Positions 19,236 through 27,000 of a DNA stretch of 64,000 bases are shown here, in pieces (the stretch's first letter is position 1; each line of letters opens with the position of its first letter). Source of the stretch: Agromyces flavus (GTDB lineage Bacteria > Actinomycetota > Actinomycetes > Actinomycetales > Microbacteriaceae). A model generated the notes under the pieces. The model ran no database searches. It was not told the DNA's origin and worked only from the letters and a program-made list of their open reading frames with translations. A program made the position numbers and the translations under genes. The stretch lies in the NCBI RefSeq assembly GCF_900104685.1, contig NZ_LT629755.1:2046001-2110000 (forward strand). The letters are read 5' to 3'.

Positions 19236-19409
19236 CCGATTGAGTACGACGAAACGGGTGAGGCGCAGCGCCCCCACCGGGGTTCGAATCCCCCATCCTC
19301 CGCCGATTGAGTACGACGAAACGGGTGACGCGCAGCGCCCCCACCGGGGTTCGAATCCCCCATCCTCCGCCGATTGAGTACGACGAAACGGGTGACGCGC
19401 AGCGCCCCG
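19212..19409 (+). repeat. Tandem array of the tRNA-Ser 3' half (67-bp period)
   Basis: A module beginning GGGGTTCGAATCCCCCATCC starts at 19212 (in the real tRNA), 19279 and 19346, an exact 67-bp period. Each copy has the T-arm, the 3' acceptor strand, the CCG end and a trailer ATTGAGTACGACGAAACGGG; I noticed only one base difference between trailers. The third copy is followed by a trailer that ends near 19409. The copies lack the 5' half and cannot be tRNAs. Spurious reading frames run through the array on both strands. Confidence 0.9.
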
Positions 19410-19544
19410 CATGTCATCGCTCTGCGCCCCGAATGGCCCCCGAACGGGAGTCGCCGCGCGCGCCCGGGCGCGGGAGGATTCCGCCAGCCCGGCCATCGCA
19501 GCGCTGCGGGGCGCTCCACTCCTCGCGCGCGAGAAGGGAGCATG

Positions 19545-20120
19545 ATGTCCGTCTCCACCCGCCGGCGCGGTGCCATCGCCGCGGCGGCCGCCGTCGCGTT
19601 CGCCGGGACGCTGATCGTGGCGCCCTCGGCCTCGGCGCGCCCGCTCGAGAACTTCACGTTCACCGAGCACGAGGCCTTCACCGACCTGAACTTCTGCGAC
19701 GTGGGCCTCTCGGTCGAGGTCGACCTCACCCGTGAGGTCCACGTCCTCTTCAACTCCCGCAAGCCGGGAACCGCCCCGTACTGGAAGGGCAACTACACCG
19801 TCGACGCGACGTACACGACCGAGAACGGCATGGTGCGCGAGCACATCCGCGGGGTCGAGAAGGACCTCAGGATCACCGACAACGGCGACGGCACGATGAC
19901 GATCCTGGTGCTCTCGACCGGCAACGCCACGGTGTACGACGAGTCGGGCAAGGCCATCGCACGCAACCCCGGCCAGGTCCGCTTCGAGGTCCTCATCGAC
20001 TACGGGGACGACATCACCGACCCGAGCGACGATGAGTTCCTCGAGTTCCTCGGCCAGGTGAAGGGCTCGACCGGCCGAAGCGACGACTTCTGCGAGGCAG
20101 CGCTGCCCATCCTGGAGTGA
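19545..20120 (+). CDS. Secreted protein of unknown function
   Basis: 191 aa. The N-terminus MSVSTRRRGAIAAAAAVAFAG followed by APSASA is a classic Sec signal peptide with cleavage near ASA-RP (about residue 30). The mature part is beta-rich and acidic, with two cysteines (LNFCDVG near the start and DDFCEAA near the end) that could form one disulphide. I do not recognise the family. ATG 19545 has AGGGAG 4 nt upstream; ATG 19542 is too close to that site. A longer frame starting in the tRNA repeats is spurious. Confidence 0.8.
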   Translation: MSVSTRRRGAIAAAAAVAFAGTLIVAPSASARPLENFTFTEHEAFTDLNFCDVGLSVEVDLTREVHVLFNSRKPGTAPYWKGNYTVDATYTTENGMVREHIRGVEKDLRITDNGDGTMTILVLSTGNATVYDESGKAIARNPGQVRFEVLIDYGDDITDPSDDEFLEFLGQVKGSTGRSDDFCEAALPILE

Positions 20121-20235
20121 GCCGTTCGGTGCCCTCAGAGCCGTGAAGCGGACCCCGTCATCCGCACGCGCATCCAGGTCCTCCGCGCAAGTCCTCCTTA
20201 ATGCCGAATAGCGGCCCCCGCGGCATCGGCGGATC

Positions 20236-20865
20236 ATGAATTCGATGTCAACGGCAACAGTGGTCATGGTGGGAAGTGGGGACGCAGGGGGCTTCCGCAC
20301 CGACCAGACGTCGACAGAGGGCCGGGGTCTCAGGGTGCACACCCTGAGACCCCGCCGCACCCTCGCCCGCAGCATCGGCCTCCCGGTGCTCGCCCTTGCG
20401 TTGCCCCTGCTCGTGACGCTCGGATGGGTGCTCCGCCCACTCGGCCCCGTGGCCGTCGCCGGCGCCGTGCTCGCGGCGACCGCGCTCGGCGCACTCTCCT
20501 TCGCGGCCTGGATCCGGTACCAGCGCACCGAGGCGGCGGTCAGTCCGCACGGCATCGTCGAGCGCGGGTTCTTCGGGCGCATCCACAGCGTGGCGCGGCG
20601 CGATATCGCGGGCGTGCTCCGGCTCGAGACCTATCGCGGGGACACGCTCGAGACGGTGAAGCAGCTCTTCGTGGTCGACCGGGATGGACGCTGCGTGTTC
20701 CGCATGCGAGGGACGTTCTGGGACGACGCGTCGATGGACCTCGTCTCGAGGATCCTCGGCGTCGACGAGGTGGTGCGCGCAGAGCCCGTCACGATGTCGG
20801 AGCTCAGGGCGACCGATCCGAAGCTGCTCTACTGGTTCGAGGGCCGCGGCCTGCGCCGTCGGTGA
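20236..20865 (+). CDS. Membrane protein with a PH-like cytoplasmic domain, function unknown
   Basis: 209 aa. Residues 1-40 are polar, two adjacent transmembrane helices lie at about 46-63 and 68-90 (SIGLPVLALALPLLVTLGWV and GPVAVAGAVLAATALGALSF), and the remainder is a soluble beta-rich region (TEAAVSPHGIVERGFFGRIHSVARRDIAGVLRLE) like the bacterial PH domains behind two helices. The start is uncertain: ATG 20236, 20245 and 20266 are all in frame with weak ribosome sites. Confidence 0.7.
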   Translation: MNSMSTATVVMVGSGDAGGFRTDQTSTEGRGLRVHTLRPRRTLARSIGLPVLALALPLLVTLGWVLRPLGPVAVAGAVLAATALGALSFAAWIRYQRTEAAVSPHGIVERGFFGRIHSVARRDIAGVLRLETYRGDTLETVKQLFVVDRDGRCVFRMRGTFWDDASMDLVSRILGVDEVVRAEPVTMSELRATDPKLLYWFEGRGLRRR

Positions 20866-20898
20866 GCGCGAAGCGGATGGTGCGCAATCCGCTCACCG
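20860..20898. terminator. Bidirectional terminator built over two stop codons
   Basis: CGGTGAGCG (20860-20868) and CGCTCACCG (20890-20898) are an exact 9-bp inverted repeat; each arm contains the TGA stop of one of the two convergent genes. An alternative inner stem GCGGAT/ATCCGC is also possible. Confidence 0.65.
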
Positions 20899-21528
20899 CG
20901 TGGCGATGCCGAGCAGCGGTGCGTCGGGCCGGCTCGACGGCAGCTCGTGGAAGCCGATCCGCGAGTAGAACGCCCTCGCGCCGACGTTCGCCGGATCCAG
21001 GCCGAGGTGCACCGCGGGCACGCCCCGGTCGGCGAGCGCGGTCCGCAGCGTGTCGATGAGCCGCCGTCCGAGACCCCGCCCCTGGTACGTCGGCAGGAGG
21101 TCGACGTGCAGGTGCGCCGGGTAGGCGTCGAGCTCGGCGATGCGCATGCGCTCGGGGTCGCCGCCGTCGGCGATGAGCTGCGCCTCGGTGTAGGCCGGCC
21201 GGTGCGCGGTGGGCGGCGAGGGCGTCGGATGTCGCCGACGGAACCCGGGCGCCCACTCGCGTGCGTACCAGTCGATGAAGTCGGCCGTGTCGGCGACCCC
21301 GAGCACGTACCCGCCGACGATCCCGCCGTCGTCGACCACGAACGCGAGGTCGGGCGCGTAGTCGACGTACGGCAGCGCGTACACCTCGGGCATCAGCGCG
21401 TCGTCGCCGTACACTCCCGTCGCATCGCCGCCGCCGGCCGCCGTCAGCAGGCAGATGCGCGCGATCGTCTCGCGGTCCGACGCCCGGTACGGCCTGATCG
21501 CGGGCGCCCGCCCCGCAGCATCCGTCAT
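20893..21528 (-). CDS. GNAT family N-acetyltransferase
   Basis: 211 aa. The acetyl-CoA-binding motif is LHVDLLPTYQGRGLGRRLIDTLRTAL (Q-x-x-G-x-G at about residues 149-154), followed by VHLGLDPANVGARAFYSRIGF, the usual GNAT C-terminal block. The substrate is unknown; relatives of this length include N-acetylglucosaminidase-linked and glycoside-adjacent acetyltransferases. ATG 21528 overlaps the DUF853 gene stop (ATGA); an upstream in-frame extension is just a shadow of that gene. Confidence 0.9.
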   Translation of the reverse strand: MTDAAGRAPAIRPYRASDRETIARICLLTAAGGGDATGVYGDDALMPEVYALPYVDYAPDLAFVVDDGGIVGGYVLGVADTADFIDWYAREWAPGFRRRHPTPSPPTAHRPAYTEAQLIADGGDPERMRIAELDAYPAHLHVDLLPTYQGRGLGRRLIDTLRTALADRGVPAVHLGLDPANVGARAFYSRIGFHELPSSRPDAPLLGIATR

Positions 21529-23375
21529 CGACGCTTGGCCATGCCGAACAGGCCCGTGAGCACCTGGCCGATGATCTTCTGCGTCTGCTTCGAACCGAGG
21601 ACCTGCTCGAGCGCCGATCGCTCGGGCGTGCGGGATCGCGACCGCGAGGTGCCGGAGGTCCGCTTCATCATCCGGTCGTACTCGGCCTGCGCCTTCTTCT
21701 CGGCCTTCTCCTGATCGGCGCGGATCTTCGCCTGCATCTTCTCGTACCCGGCGTCGGCCTCGGCCTTGGCCCTGGCGGCCTCGGCCGCGTCTGCGGCGGC
21801 CGCGGCATCCGCCATCTTCTTCGTCAGCAGCTCGTGGGCGGACTCGCGATCGATCGCGGTGCCGTACTTCGCCAGCAGCGGGGATGCCGCGACGGCGGCA
21901 TCGATCACCGCATCGGGGCTCGGCGACATCGACGCCTGGGGTGCGCGGAGCCGGGTCCACGCGACGGGGCTCGGCGCGCCCTTCTCGTTCATGACCGTGA
22001 CGATCGCCTCGCCGGTGCCGAGCACGGTGAGCGTCTCCTCGAGGTCGTAGCCCGAGTTCGGGTACGTCGAGACGGTCGCCCGCAGCGCCTTGGCGTCGTC
22101 GGGCGTGAACGCGCGCAGCTGGTGCTGCACTCGCGAGCCGAGCTGCGCGAGCACGTCGCCCGGCACATCCTTCGGGGTCTGCGTGACGAAGAACACGCCG
22201 ATGCCCTTGGAGCGGATGAGCCGCACGGTCTGCACCACCTGAGCGAGGAACTCCTTCGAGGCATCCCGGAAGAGCAGGTGCGCCTCGTCGAAGAAGAACA
22301 CGAGCTTGGGCTTGTCGAGGTCGCCGACCTCGGGCAGGCCGCCGTACAGGTCTGCGAGCAGCCACATGAGGAACGTCGAGTACAACGCGGGCTTGTCGGC
22401 GACTCCGGGGACCTCGAGGAGGCTGATGACGCCGCGGCCGTCGGACGCGCTGCGCAGGAACTCGGCGGTGTCGATCTCGGGCTCGCCGAAGAACACGTCG
22501 GCGCCCTGGTCGGCGAACGCGATCAGCTCGCGCAGGATGACGCCGACCGTCGCTTTCGACAGGCCGCCGAGTCCCTCGAGCTCGTCCTTGCCCTCGTCGC
22601 TCACGAGATAGGCGAGGACCGCGCGCAGGTCGTCGAGGTCGAGGAGCGCGAGGCTGTTCTTGTTCGCGTAGTGGAACACCAGCCCGAGGCTGGATTCCTG
22701 CGTCTCGTTGAGGCCGAGCACCTTGCTCAGGAGGAGCGGTCCAAATCCCGAGATCGTCGCGCGGATGGGAACCCCACGGCCGACGCCCCCGAGCGAGTAG
22801 AACTCGGTCGGAAAGCTCGCCGGCGTCCAGTCCTGGCCGATGCCGGCCGTGCGCTTCAGGAGCTTCTCGTTGCCCTCTCCGGGAGTCGCGACCCCCGAGA
22901 GGTCGCCCTTGATGTCGGCGGCGAACACGGCCACGCCATTGGCGGCGAGCTGCTCGGCGAGCACCTGGAGCGTTCGGGTCTTGCCCGTGCCCGTCGCTCC
23001 CGCGACGAGCCCGTGGCGGTTGGTCATCGCGAGCGGGATGCGCACGGGGACGTCGGGCATCGCCTCGCCGTTGACGAGCGCACCCATCTCGAGCGCGGCG
23101 CCCTCGAACGCGTAGCCGGAACGGATCGCCTCGACCCCATCGGCGCCGAGCGGGCCGGCGTCGGGCGCGTCAGGCGGAGCGTCCGCGGGCGGTGCGCTCG
23201 CGGCATCCGGTGCGGATCGGGCGGCCGCCTGCTGCGCGTCCGCCGCGGCCTTCGCGAGTGCGGCAGCCTCCTCGGCCTTGCGGATCGCCTCCTGCGCCTG
23301 CCGCTGCAGCGCTTCGGCTGCCGCCGCCGCGGCCGCGGCCGCTTCCTGTGCCTGCTTCACCGCGTCGTCCGACAT
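21525..23375 (-). CDS. DUF853 / HerA-like P-loop ATPase
   Basis: 616 aa. An N-terminal Ala-rich coiled coil (residues 1-60) precedes the ATPase: Walker A GATGTGKTRT, a long DUF853 segment with LLLSKVLGLNETQESSLGLVFHYA, Walker B KLVFFFDEAHLLF and the FVTQTPKDVPGDVLAQLGSRVQHQLRAF block. A second Ala-rich coiled coil lies near the C-terminus. The family is related to HerA/FtsK-type translocases; its cellular role is not established. TAGGGT lies 6 nt before the ATG. It is coupled to a GNAT gene and diverges from a kinase gene only 49 bp away. Confidence 0.9.
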   Translation of the reverse strand: MSDDAVKQAQEAAAAAAAAAEALQRQAQEAIRKAEEAAALAKAAADAQQAAARSAPDAASAPPADAPPDAPDAGPLGADGVEAIRSGYAFEGAALEMGALVNGEAMPDVPVRIPLAMTNRHGLVAGATGTGKTRTLQVLAEQLAANGVAVFAADIKGDLSGVATPGEGNEKLLKRTAGIGQDWTPASFPTEFYSLGGVGRGVPIRATISGFGPLLLSKVLGLNETQESSLGLVFHYANKNSLALLDLDDLRAVLAYLVSDEGKDELEGLGGLSKATVGVILRELIAFADQGADVFFGEPEIDTAEFLRSASDGRGVISLLEVPGVADKPALYSTFLMWLLADLYGGLPEVGDLDKPKLVFFFDEAHLLFRDASKEFLAQVVQTVRLIRSKGIGVFFVTQTPKDVPGDVLAQLGSRVQHQLRAFTPDDAKALRATVSTYPNSGYDLEETLTVLGTGEAIVTVMNEKGAPSPVAWTRLRAPQASMSPSPDAVIDAAVAASPLLAKYGTAIDRESAHELLTKKMADAAAAADAAEAARAKAEADAGYEKMQAKIRADQEKAEKKAQAEYDRMMKRTSGTSRSRSRTPERSALEQVLGSKQTQKIIGQVLTGLFGMAKRR

Positions 23376-23381
23376 GGCCCC

Positions 23382-23418
23382 ACCCTAGCCGCGGCGCAGC
23401 GGCCGGAGCCGGAATACT
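23382..23418. promoter_or_regulatory. Back-to-back leaderless promoters (DUF853 and kinase genes)
   Basis: Minus strand TAGGGT (23387-23382) is 6 nt before ATG 23375; plus strand AATACT (23413-23418) is 6 nt before GTG 23425. The two -10 elements are 25 bp apart, so each -35 region overlaps the other promoter. Confidence 0.45.
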
Positions 23419-23424
23419 GGAGCG

Positions 23425-24285
23425 GTGAGCGACCTCGGACCCGTGGACCCCGGCCACGGAGCGGACCTCGCGTGGCTGCGCCGCTGGCGGCTGCATCAGG
23501 ACGGCGACGCCGTCACCACCGCGTCCAGCCGGCTCATCCCGGTGAGCACCGAGGACGGCACGCCCGCGATGTTGAAGATCGCGCATGTCGAGGAGGAGGC
23601 TCGCGGCGCCGACCTCCTCGTCGCGCTCGAGGGGCACGGCGCGGCGCGCGTCCTCCGACGCGACGGACGGGCGCTGCTGCTCGAGCGTGCGATGGGCGAT
23701 CGCGACCTCGTCGAGATGGTGCGCGCCGGGTCCGACGACGAGGCGACGCGCATCGTGTGTTCCGTGGCCGGGCGACTCCACCGGCAGACCGGACGGGTGC
23801 TCGGTTCGGCCGAGCCGCCCGACCTCGTCGTTCTCGAGACGTGGTTCCGACGCCTGTTTGAGCACGCCGACGCACTCGAGCCGCTGCACCGTGCGGGCGC
23901 ATCGCTCGCCCGGCGGCTGCTCGACGAACCGGGCGAGCCCGTCGTGCTCCACGGCGACCTGCACCACGCGAACGTGCTGGACTTCGGCGAGCACGGCTGG
24001 CTCGCGATCGATCCGAAGGGGCTGGTCGGCGACGCCGAGTTCGACGTGTGCAACCTGCTCTGCAATCCCCACGACCTGGCGCTCGCCCCCGGTCGACTCG
24101 CCCGGCAGTTCGCCGTGGTCGTGGAGGCGACGGGCTTCGACGAACGTCGGCTGCGCGACTGGCTCGTGGCGTGGTGCGCGCTCTCGTCGACCTGGTTCGC
24201 GCTCGATGACGACCCCGAGCGCTCGGCCGCGGTGGCGCGCATCGGCGAGCTCGCGGCCGGTCTCGACGGGGGCGCGCTCGCCTGA
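23425..24285 (+). CDS. Aminoglycoside phosphotransferase fold kinase (streptomycin 6-kinase-like)
   Basis: 286 aa. The catalytic loop HGDLHHANVLDF and the metal-binding IDPKGLVGDAEFDVCNLL are hallmarks of the APH(6)/hydroxyurea-kinase family. Such chromosomal homologues are widespread in actinobacteria and only some confer streptomycin resistance, so resistance is not claimed. GTG start with GGAG close by, and AATACT 6 nt upstream. Confidence 0.85.
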   Translation: MSDLGPVDPGHGADLAWLRRWRLHQDGDAVTTASSRLIPVSTEDGTPAMLKIAHVEEEARGADLLVALEGHGAARVLRRDGRALLLERAMGDRDLVEMVRAGSDDEATRIVCSVAGRLHRQTGRVLGSAEPPDLVVLETWFRRLFEHADALEPLHRAGASLARRLLDEPGEPVVLHGDLHHANVLDFGEHGWLAIDPKGLVGDAEFDVCNLLCNPHDLALAPGRLARQFAVVVEATGFDERRLRDWLVAWCALSSTWFALDDDPERSAAVARIGELAAGLDGGALA

Positions 24286-24330
24286 TCTGGGCCGCCGACC
24301 GCGCCGCCCTCGCGTCCAGCGCGTTCGGAG

Positions 24331-24347
24331 GATACCCCCAGGGTATC
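24331..24347. promoter_or_regulatory. CsoR/CstR-like operator in the thioredoxin promoter
   Basis: GATACCC-CCA-GGGTATC, a perfect 7-bp dyad with a C/G tract flanked by AT. This matches the established operator style of the CsoR/RcnR/CstR family (ATACCC-N-GGGTAT). It fills the spacer before TAGACT (24351-24356), where binding would block RNA polymerase. Confidence 0.6.
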
Positions 24348-24350
24348 TGC

Positions 24351-24356
24351 TAGACT
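24351..24356 (+). promoter_or_regulatory. -10 element TAGACT of the thioredoxin gene (leaderless)
   Basis: TAGACT, 6 nt before ATG 24363. Confidence 0.6.
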
Positions 24357-24362
24357 CGGCGC

Positions 24363-24740
24363 ATGGCTTCCGTGAACATCACCCACGACACCATCGAGTC
24401 GACGGTCCGCGACAACGACATCGTGCTGCTCGACTTCTGGGCCGAGTGGTGCGGGCCCTGCCGCATGTTCGGCCCCATCTTCGAGAAGGCCTCCGAGCAG
24501 CACGGCGACGTCGTGTTCGGCAAGGTCGACACCGAGGCCGAGCAGGCACTCGCCGCCGGCTTCGGCATCACCTCCATCCCCACCCTCGTCGTCTTCCGCC
24601 AGGGCATCATCGTCTTCGCCCAGCCCGGTGCGCTGAACGGCACCCAGCTCGAGCAGGTGGTCCAGGGCGCGAAGGCGCTCGACATGGACGACGTGCGGCG
24701 CCGGATCGCCGAGCAGCAGGCCGCCGGCGCACAAGCCTGA
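24363..24740 (+). CDS. Thioredoxin
   Basis: 125 aa. The redox active site is WCGPC (C30 and C33) in LLDFWAEWCGPCRMFGPIF, and the conserved cis-proline is in GITSIPTLVVF. A charged C-terminal tail of about 15 residues follows the thioredoxin fold. This is not next to a thioredoxin reductase gene. The CsoR/CstR-like operator suggests induction by copper or reactive sulphur rather than general housekeeping use. Confidence 0.93.
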   Translation: MASVNITHDTIESTVRDNDIVLLDFWAEWCGPCRMFGPIFEKASEQHGDVVFGKVDTEAEQALAAGFGITSIPTLVVFRQGIIVFAQPGALNGTQLEQVVQGAKALDMDDVRRRIAEQQAAGAQA

Positions 24741-24762
24741 GCTCGATCGCCGCCGCCGCGCG

Positions 24763-24768
24763 TACGCT
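24763..24768 (+). promoter_or_regulatory. -10 element TACGCT of the EEP-fold gene (leaderless)
   Basis: TACGCT, 6 nt before ATG 24775. Confidence 0.5.
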
Positions 24769-24774
24769 GGCGGG

Positions 24775-25647
24775 ATGACGGATGTCGCGCTGATCGGCCG
24801 GGTGGAACCGCCCGCGCTGCACGTCATGACCTTCAACATCCGGCGTCGGATCCCGCGATACCGGCCGGGCAGCCCCGACGACTGGGCCCAGCGCAAGCGC
24901 CTCGTCCGTCGCCTCCTCGCCGCCGAGCTGCCGACCGTCCTGGGCGTGCAGGAGGCGCTCGCCGACCAGATCGAGGTCGTCGCCGAGGCCCTCGGCGACC
25001 ACTATCGCTGGGTGGGCACGGGGCGCGACCCGTCGGGGCGCGGAGAACGCTGTCCGATCTTCTACGACACGACGCGCCTCGAGCTCACGGCCTGGCGCCA
25101 GCTCGCGCTCTCGGCGACGCCCGACCTCCACGGCTCGCGGTCGTGGGGGAACGTCACCCGCCGCATCCTCGTCACGGCCGAGTTCACCGACCGCGAGACG
25201 GGCGCACGGCTCATGGCGTTCAACACACACCTCGACCACATCTCATGGCGCTCGCGGCTGCACTCCGCCCGCATGATCGCGCGGCTCGCGCAGGCCGCGC
25301 GTGCCGCCGACCCCGCCGCGGCCGTCGTCATCACGGGCGACTTCAACGCCGGCGAGGACTCGGCGGTGCACCGCAACCTCGTGCTCGGCGACGGCCTCCG
25401 CGACGTCTGGGATGCGGCCGACGAGCGGGTCACGCCGCAGTGGGGCACCTACTCGGGCTATCGTCGGCTCAGGGTGGGCGGACGGCGCATCGACCACATC
25501 CTCGTCGACGACGGACTCGACGTGCTTCGCGCGGGCATCAACGCCACGCGATTCGACGGACGATCGCCATCCGACCACGAGCCGGTGCAGGCGGTGCTGC
25601 GCCACCGCCGCGCCGGTACCACCCGCCGTACGGAGGAGGACGAATGA
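24775..25647 (+). CDS. Endonuclease/exonuclease/phosphatase-fold protein
   Basis: 290 aa. Conserved EEP motifs appear in order: MTFNIRRR, VLGVQEAL (metal-binding Glu), AFNTHLDH, ITGDFNAG (catalytic Asp/Asn), RRIDHILVDD and PSDHEPV (catalytic His). No signal peptide, so it acts in the cytoplasm; the substrate (DNA, phospho-sugar or lipid head group) is unknown. Its TGA overlaps the next ATG (ATGATG), placing it first in an operon with two YjdF-like membrane proteins. Confidence 0.88.
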   Translation: MTDVALIGRVEPPALHVMTFNIRRRIPRYRPGSPDDWAQRKRLVRRLLAAELPTVLGVQEALADQIEVVAEALGDHYRWVGTGRDPSGRGERCPIFYDTTRLELTAWRQLALSATPDLHGSRSWGNVTRRILVTAEFTDRETGARLMAFNTHLDHISWRSRLHSARMIARLAQAARAADPAAAVVITGDFNAGEDSAVHRNLVLGDGLRDVWDAADERVTPQWGTYSGYRRLRVGGRRIDHILVDDGLDVLRAGINATRFDGRSPSDHEPVQAVLRHRRAGTTRRTEEDE

Positions 25648-26324
25648 TGCACGAGCTGCTCGCGAACCTGCGTCGCCGACCGCACGGGCCGGCCGAACTG
25701 GTCGCCGACGGGCTGCGCGTGGTCGGGCTCGTGTGCATCGTCATCGCCGGCATCGGATGGGGCCCGCTCGGCGCAGTCAGCCTCGCCTTCGTCAGCGGCG
25801 CGATGCTGCTGCCGCGCGCGCTGGCCGTTCGCCCCGGGTTCGACATCGCCTACTGCGTCATCGCCCTCGTCTCGGTGTGGAGCAGCGTCACCGACCTCTA
25901 CGTCACCGTGAAGTGGTGGGACCTGCCCATGCACTTCCTCATGACCGCGCTCGCGGCGGCGGTGTGCTACATCCCGCTCGAGCGGTTCGGCGTCGTCGCC
26001 GAGGCATCCACCCTGCCGCGCCCGCTCCTCTCGACCTCCGTCGTCACGACCGCGATCGGCCTCGCGCTCGCGACGTTCTGGGAGATGTTCGAGTGGTTCG
26101 GCAAGACCTTCCTCGACGAGACGATCTATGTCGGCTACCGCGACACGATCGGCGACATCGTCGCGGGCGGGCTCGGGTCGCTGCTCGCGGGCCTGATCAT
26201 GCCCGTGCTCGTCGCGCAACCGGGCCGGGCGGCGGCGTCCGCGGACGCCGGCGAGGGCGGGGCGGCCGGCGCAGACCGCTCGACCGCCGCCTCCGACGGC
26301 CCGCCGACGCGCCCCGTGGCCTGA
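25644..26324 (+). CDS. YjdF-like integral membrane protein, tandem copy 1
   Basis: 226 aa with about six transmembrane helices. The polar motifs inside helices, WDLPMHFLMT, FWEMFEWFG and YRDTIGDIVAGGLGSLLAG, are the conserved His, Glu and Asp set of the YjdF/DUF2238-like family, whose function is unknown. ATG 25644 follows GGAGGAGGA and overlaps the upstream stop. A C-terminal tail of about 35 residues is Ala/Gly-rich and disordered. It is a paralogue of the next gene. Confidence 0.85.
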   Translation: MMHELLANLRRRPHGPAELVADGLRVVGLVCIVIAGIGWGPLGAVSLAFVSGAMLLPRALAVRPGFDIAYCVIALVSVWSSVTDLYVTVKWWDLPMHFLMTALAAAVCYIPLERFGVVAEASTLPRPLLSTSVVTTAIGLALATFWEMFEWFGKTFLDETIYVGYRDTIGDIVAGGLGSLLAGLIMPVLVAQPGRAAASADAGEGGAAGADRSTAASDGPPTRPVA

Positions 26325-26370
26325 CGTACGGCGCCCGGCCTCGACCGCCGACCCGACGAAGGGGAACCTC

Positions 26371-27000
26371 ATGCGCGGACTCCTGGCGAACCTGCGCCGG
26401 CGCCCGCACGGGCCCGCCGAACTGGTCGCCGACGGCCTGCGCGTGCTCGCCGTGGCGAGCATCGTCCTGGCCGGGCTCGGCTGGGGCGGGAAGGGGGTGT
26501 CGAGCTTCGCCGTCGTGAGCGTCGCCATGCTGCTGCCGCGGGCGCTCGGGGTGCGGCCGGCCCTCGACATCACCTACGGCGTCATCGCGCTCGCGGCGAC
26601 CTGGAGCAGCGTGACCGACTTCTACAGCGTGGTGTGGTGGCTCGACGACGTGATGCACTTCGCGATGACCGGGATCGCCGCAGCGACCTGCTACATCCTG
26701 TTCGTGCGGTTCGGCGCGATGGCGGACTCTGCGACGCTGCGACGCTCGAGGTTCTCGTATGCCGTCGTCACGACGACGATCGGCGCCGGCCTCGCGGCGC
26801 TCTGGGAGATCTTCGAGTGGTTCACGACGACGTTCATCGACCCGGCGACCGTGCTCACCTACGAGGACACCGTCTCCGACATGGTGTTCGGCACGCTCGG
26901 ATCGTTGCTCGCCGGGCTGCTGATGCCCGTGCTGGCGGCGCAGCCGCGGGACCGCGACCTCCGCCCGGAGTCCTCGCCCGACGGCGTCAGCGCGCCGTGA
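26371..27000 (+). CDS. YjdF-like integral membrane protein, tandem copy 2
   Basis: 209 aa, about six transmembrane helices. It shares with copy 1 an identical N-terminal stretch of 22 residues (LLANLRRRPH through VADGLRV) and the motifs DDVMHFAMT, LWEIFEWF and YEDTVSDMVFGTLGSLLAG. The N-terminus is cytoplasmic and basic. GGGGAA precedes ATG 26371. The gene ends 14 bp inside the convergent enolase-superfamily gene. Confidence 0.85.
   Translation: MRGLLANLRRRPHGPAELVADGLRVLAVASIVLAGLGWGGKGVSSFAVVSVAMLLPRALGVRPALDITYGVIALAATWSSVTDFYSVVWWLDDVMHFAMTGIAAATCYILFVRFGAMADSATLRRSRFSYAVVTTTIGAGLAALWEIFEWFTTTFIDPATVLTYEDTVSDMVFGTLGSLLAGLLMPVLAAQPRDRDLRPESSPDGVSAP

Noticed and set aside
19212..19409. CRISPR array or additional tRNA genes at the 67-bp repeats
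   Set aside because: Near-identical units with no variable spacers, and each lacks the tRNA 5' half.
19170..20582. Long reading frames across the tRNA-Ser region with repeated GDSNP/GGWGIRTP peptides
   Set aside because: These peptides are antisense or out-of-frame translations of the tRNA T-arm and its repeats; similar spurious entries are common in databases.
23425..24285. Streptomycin resistance gene call
   Set aside because: Family motifs are clear but many chromosomal members have no proven resistance role, so only the fold-level name is used.
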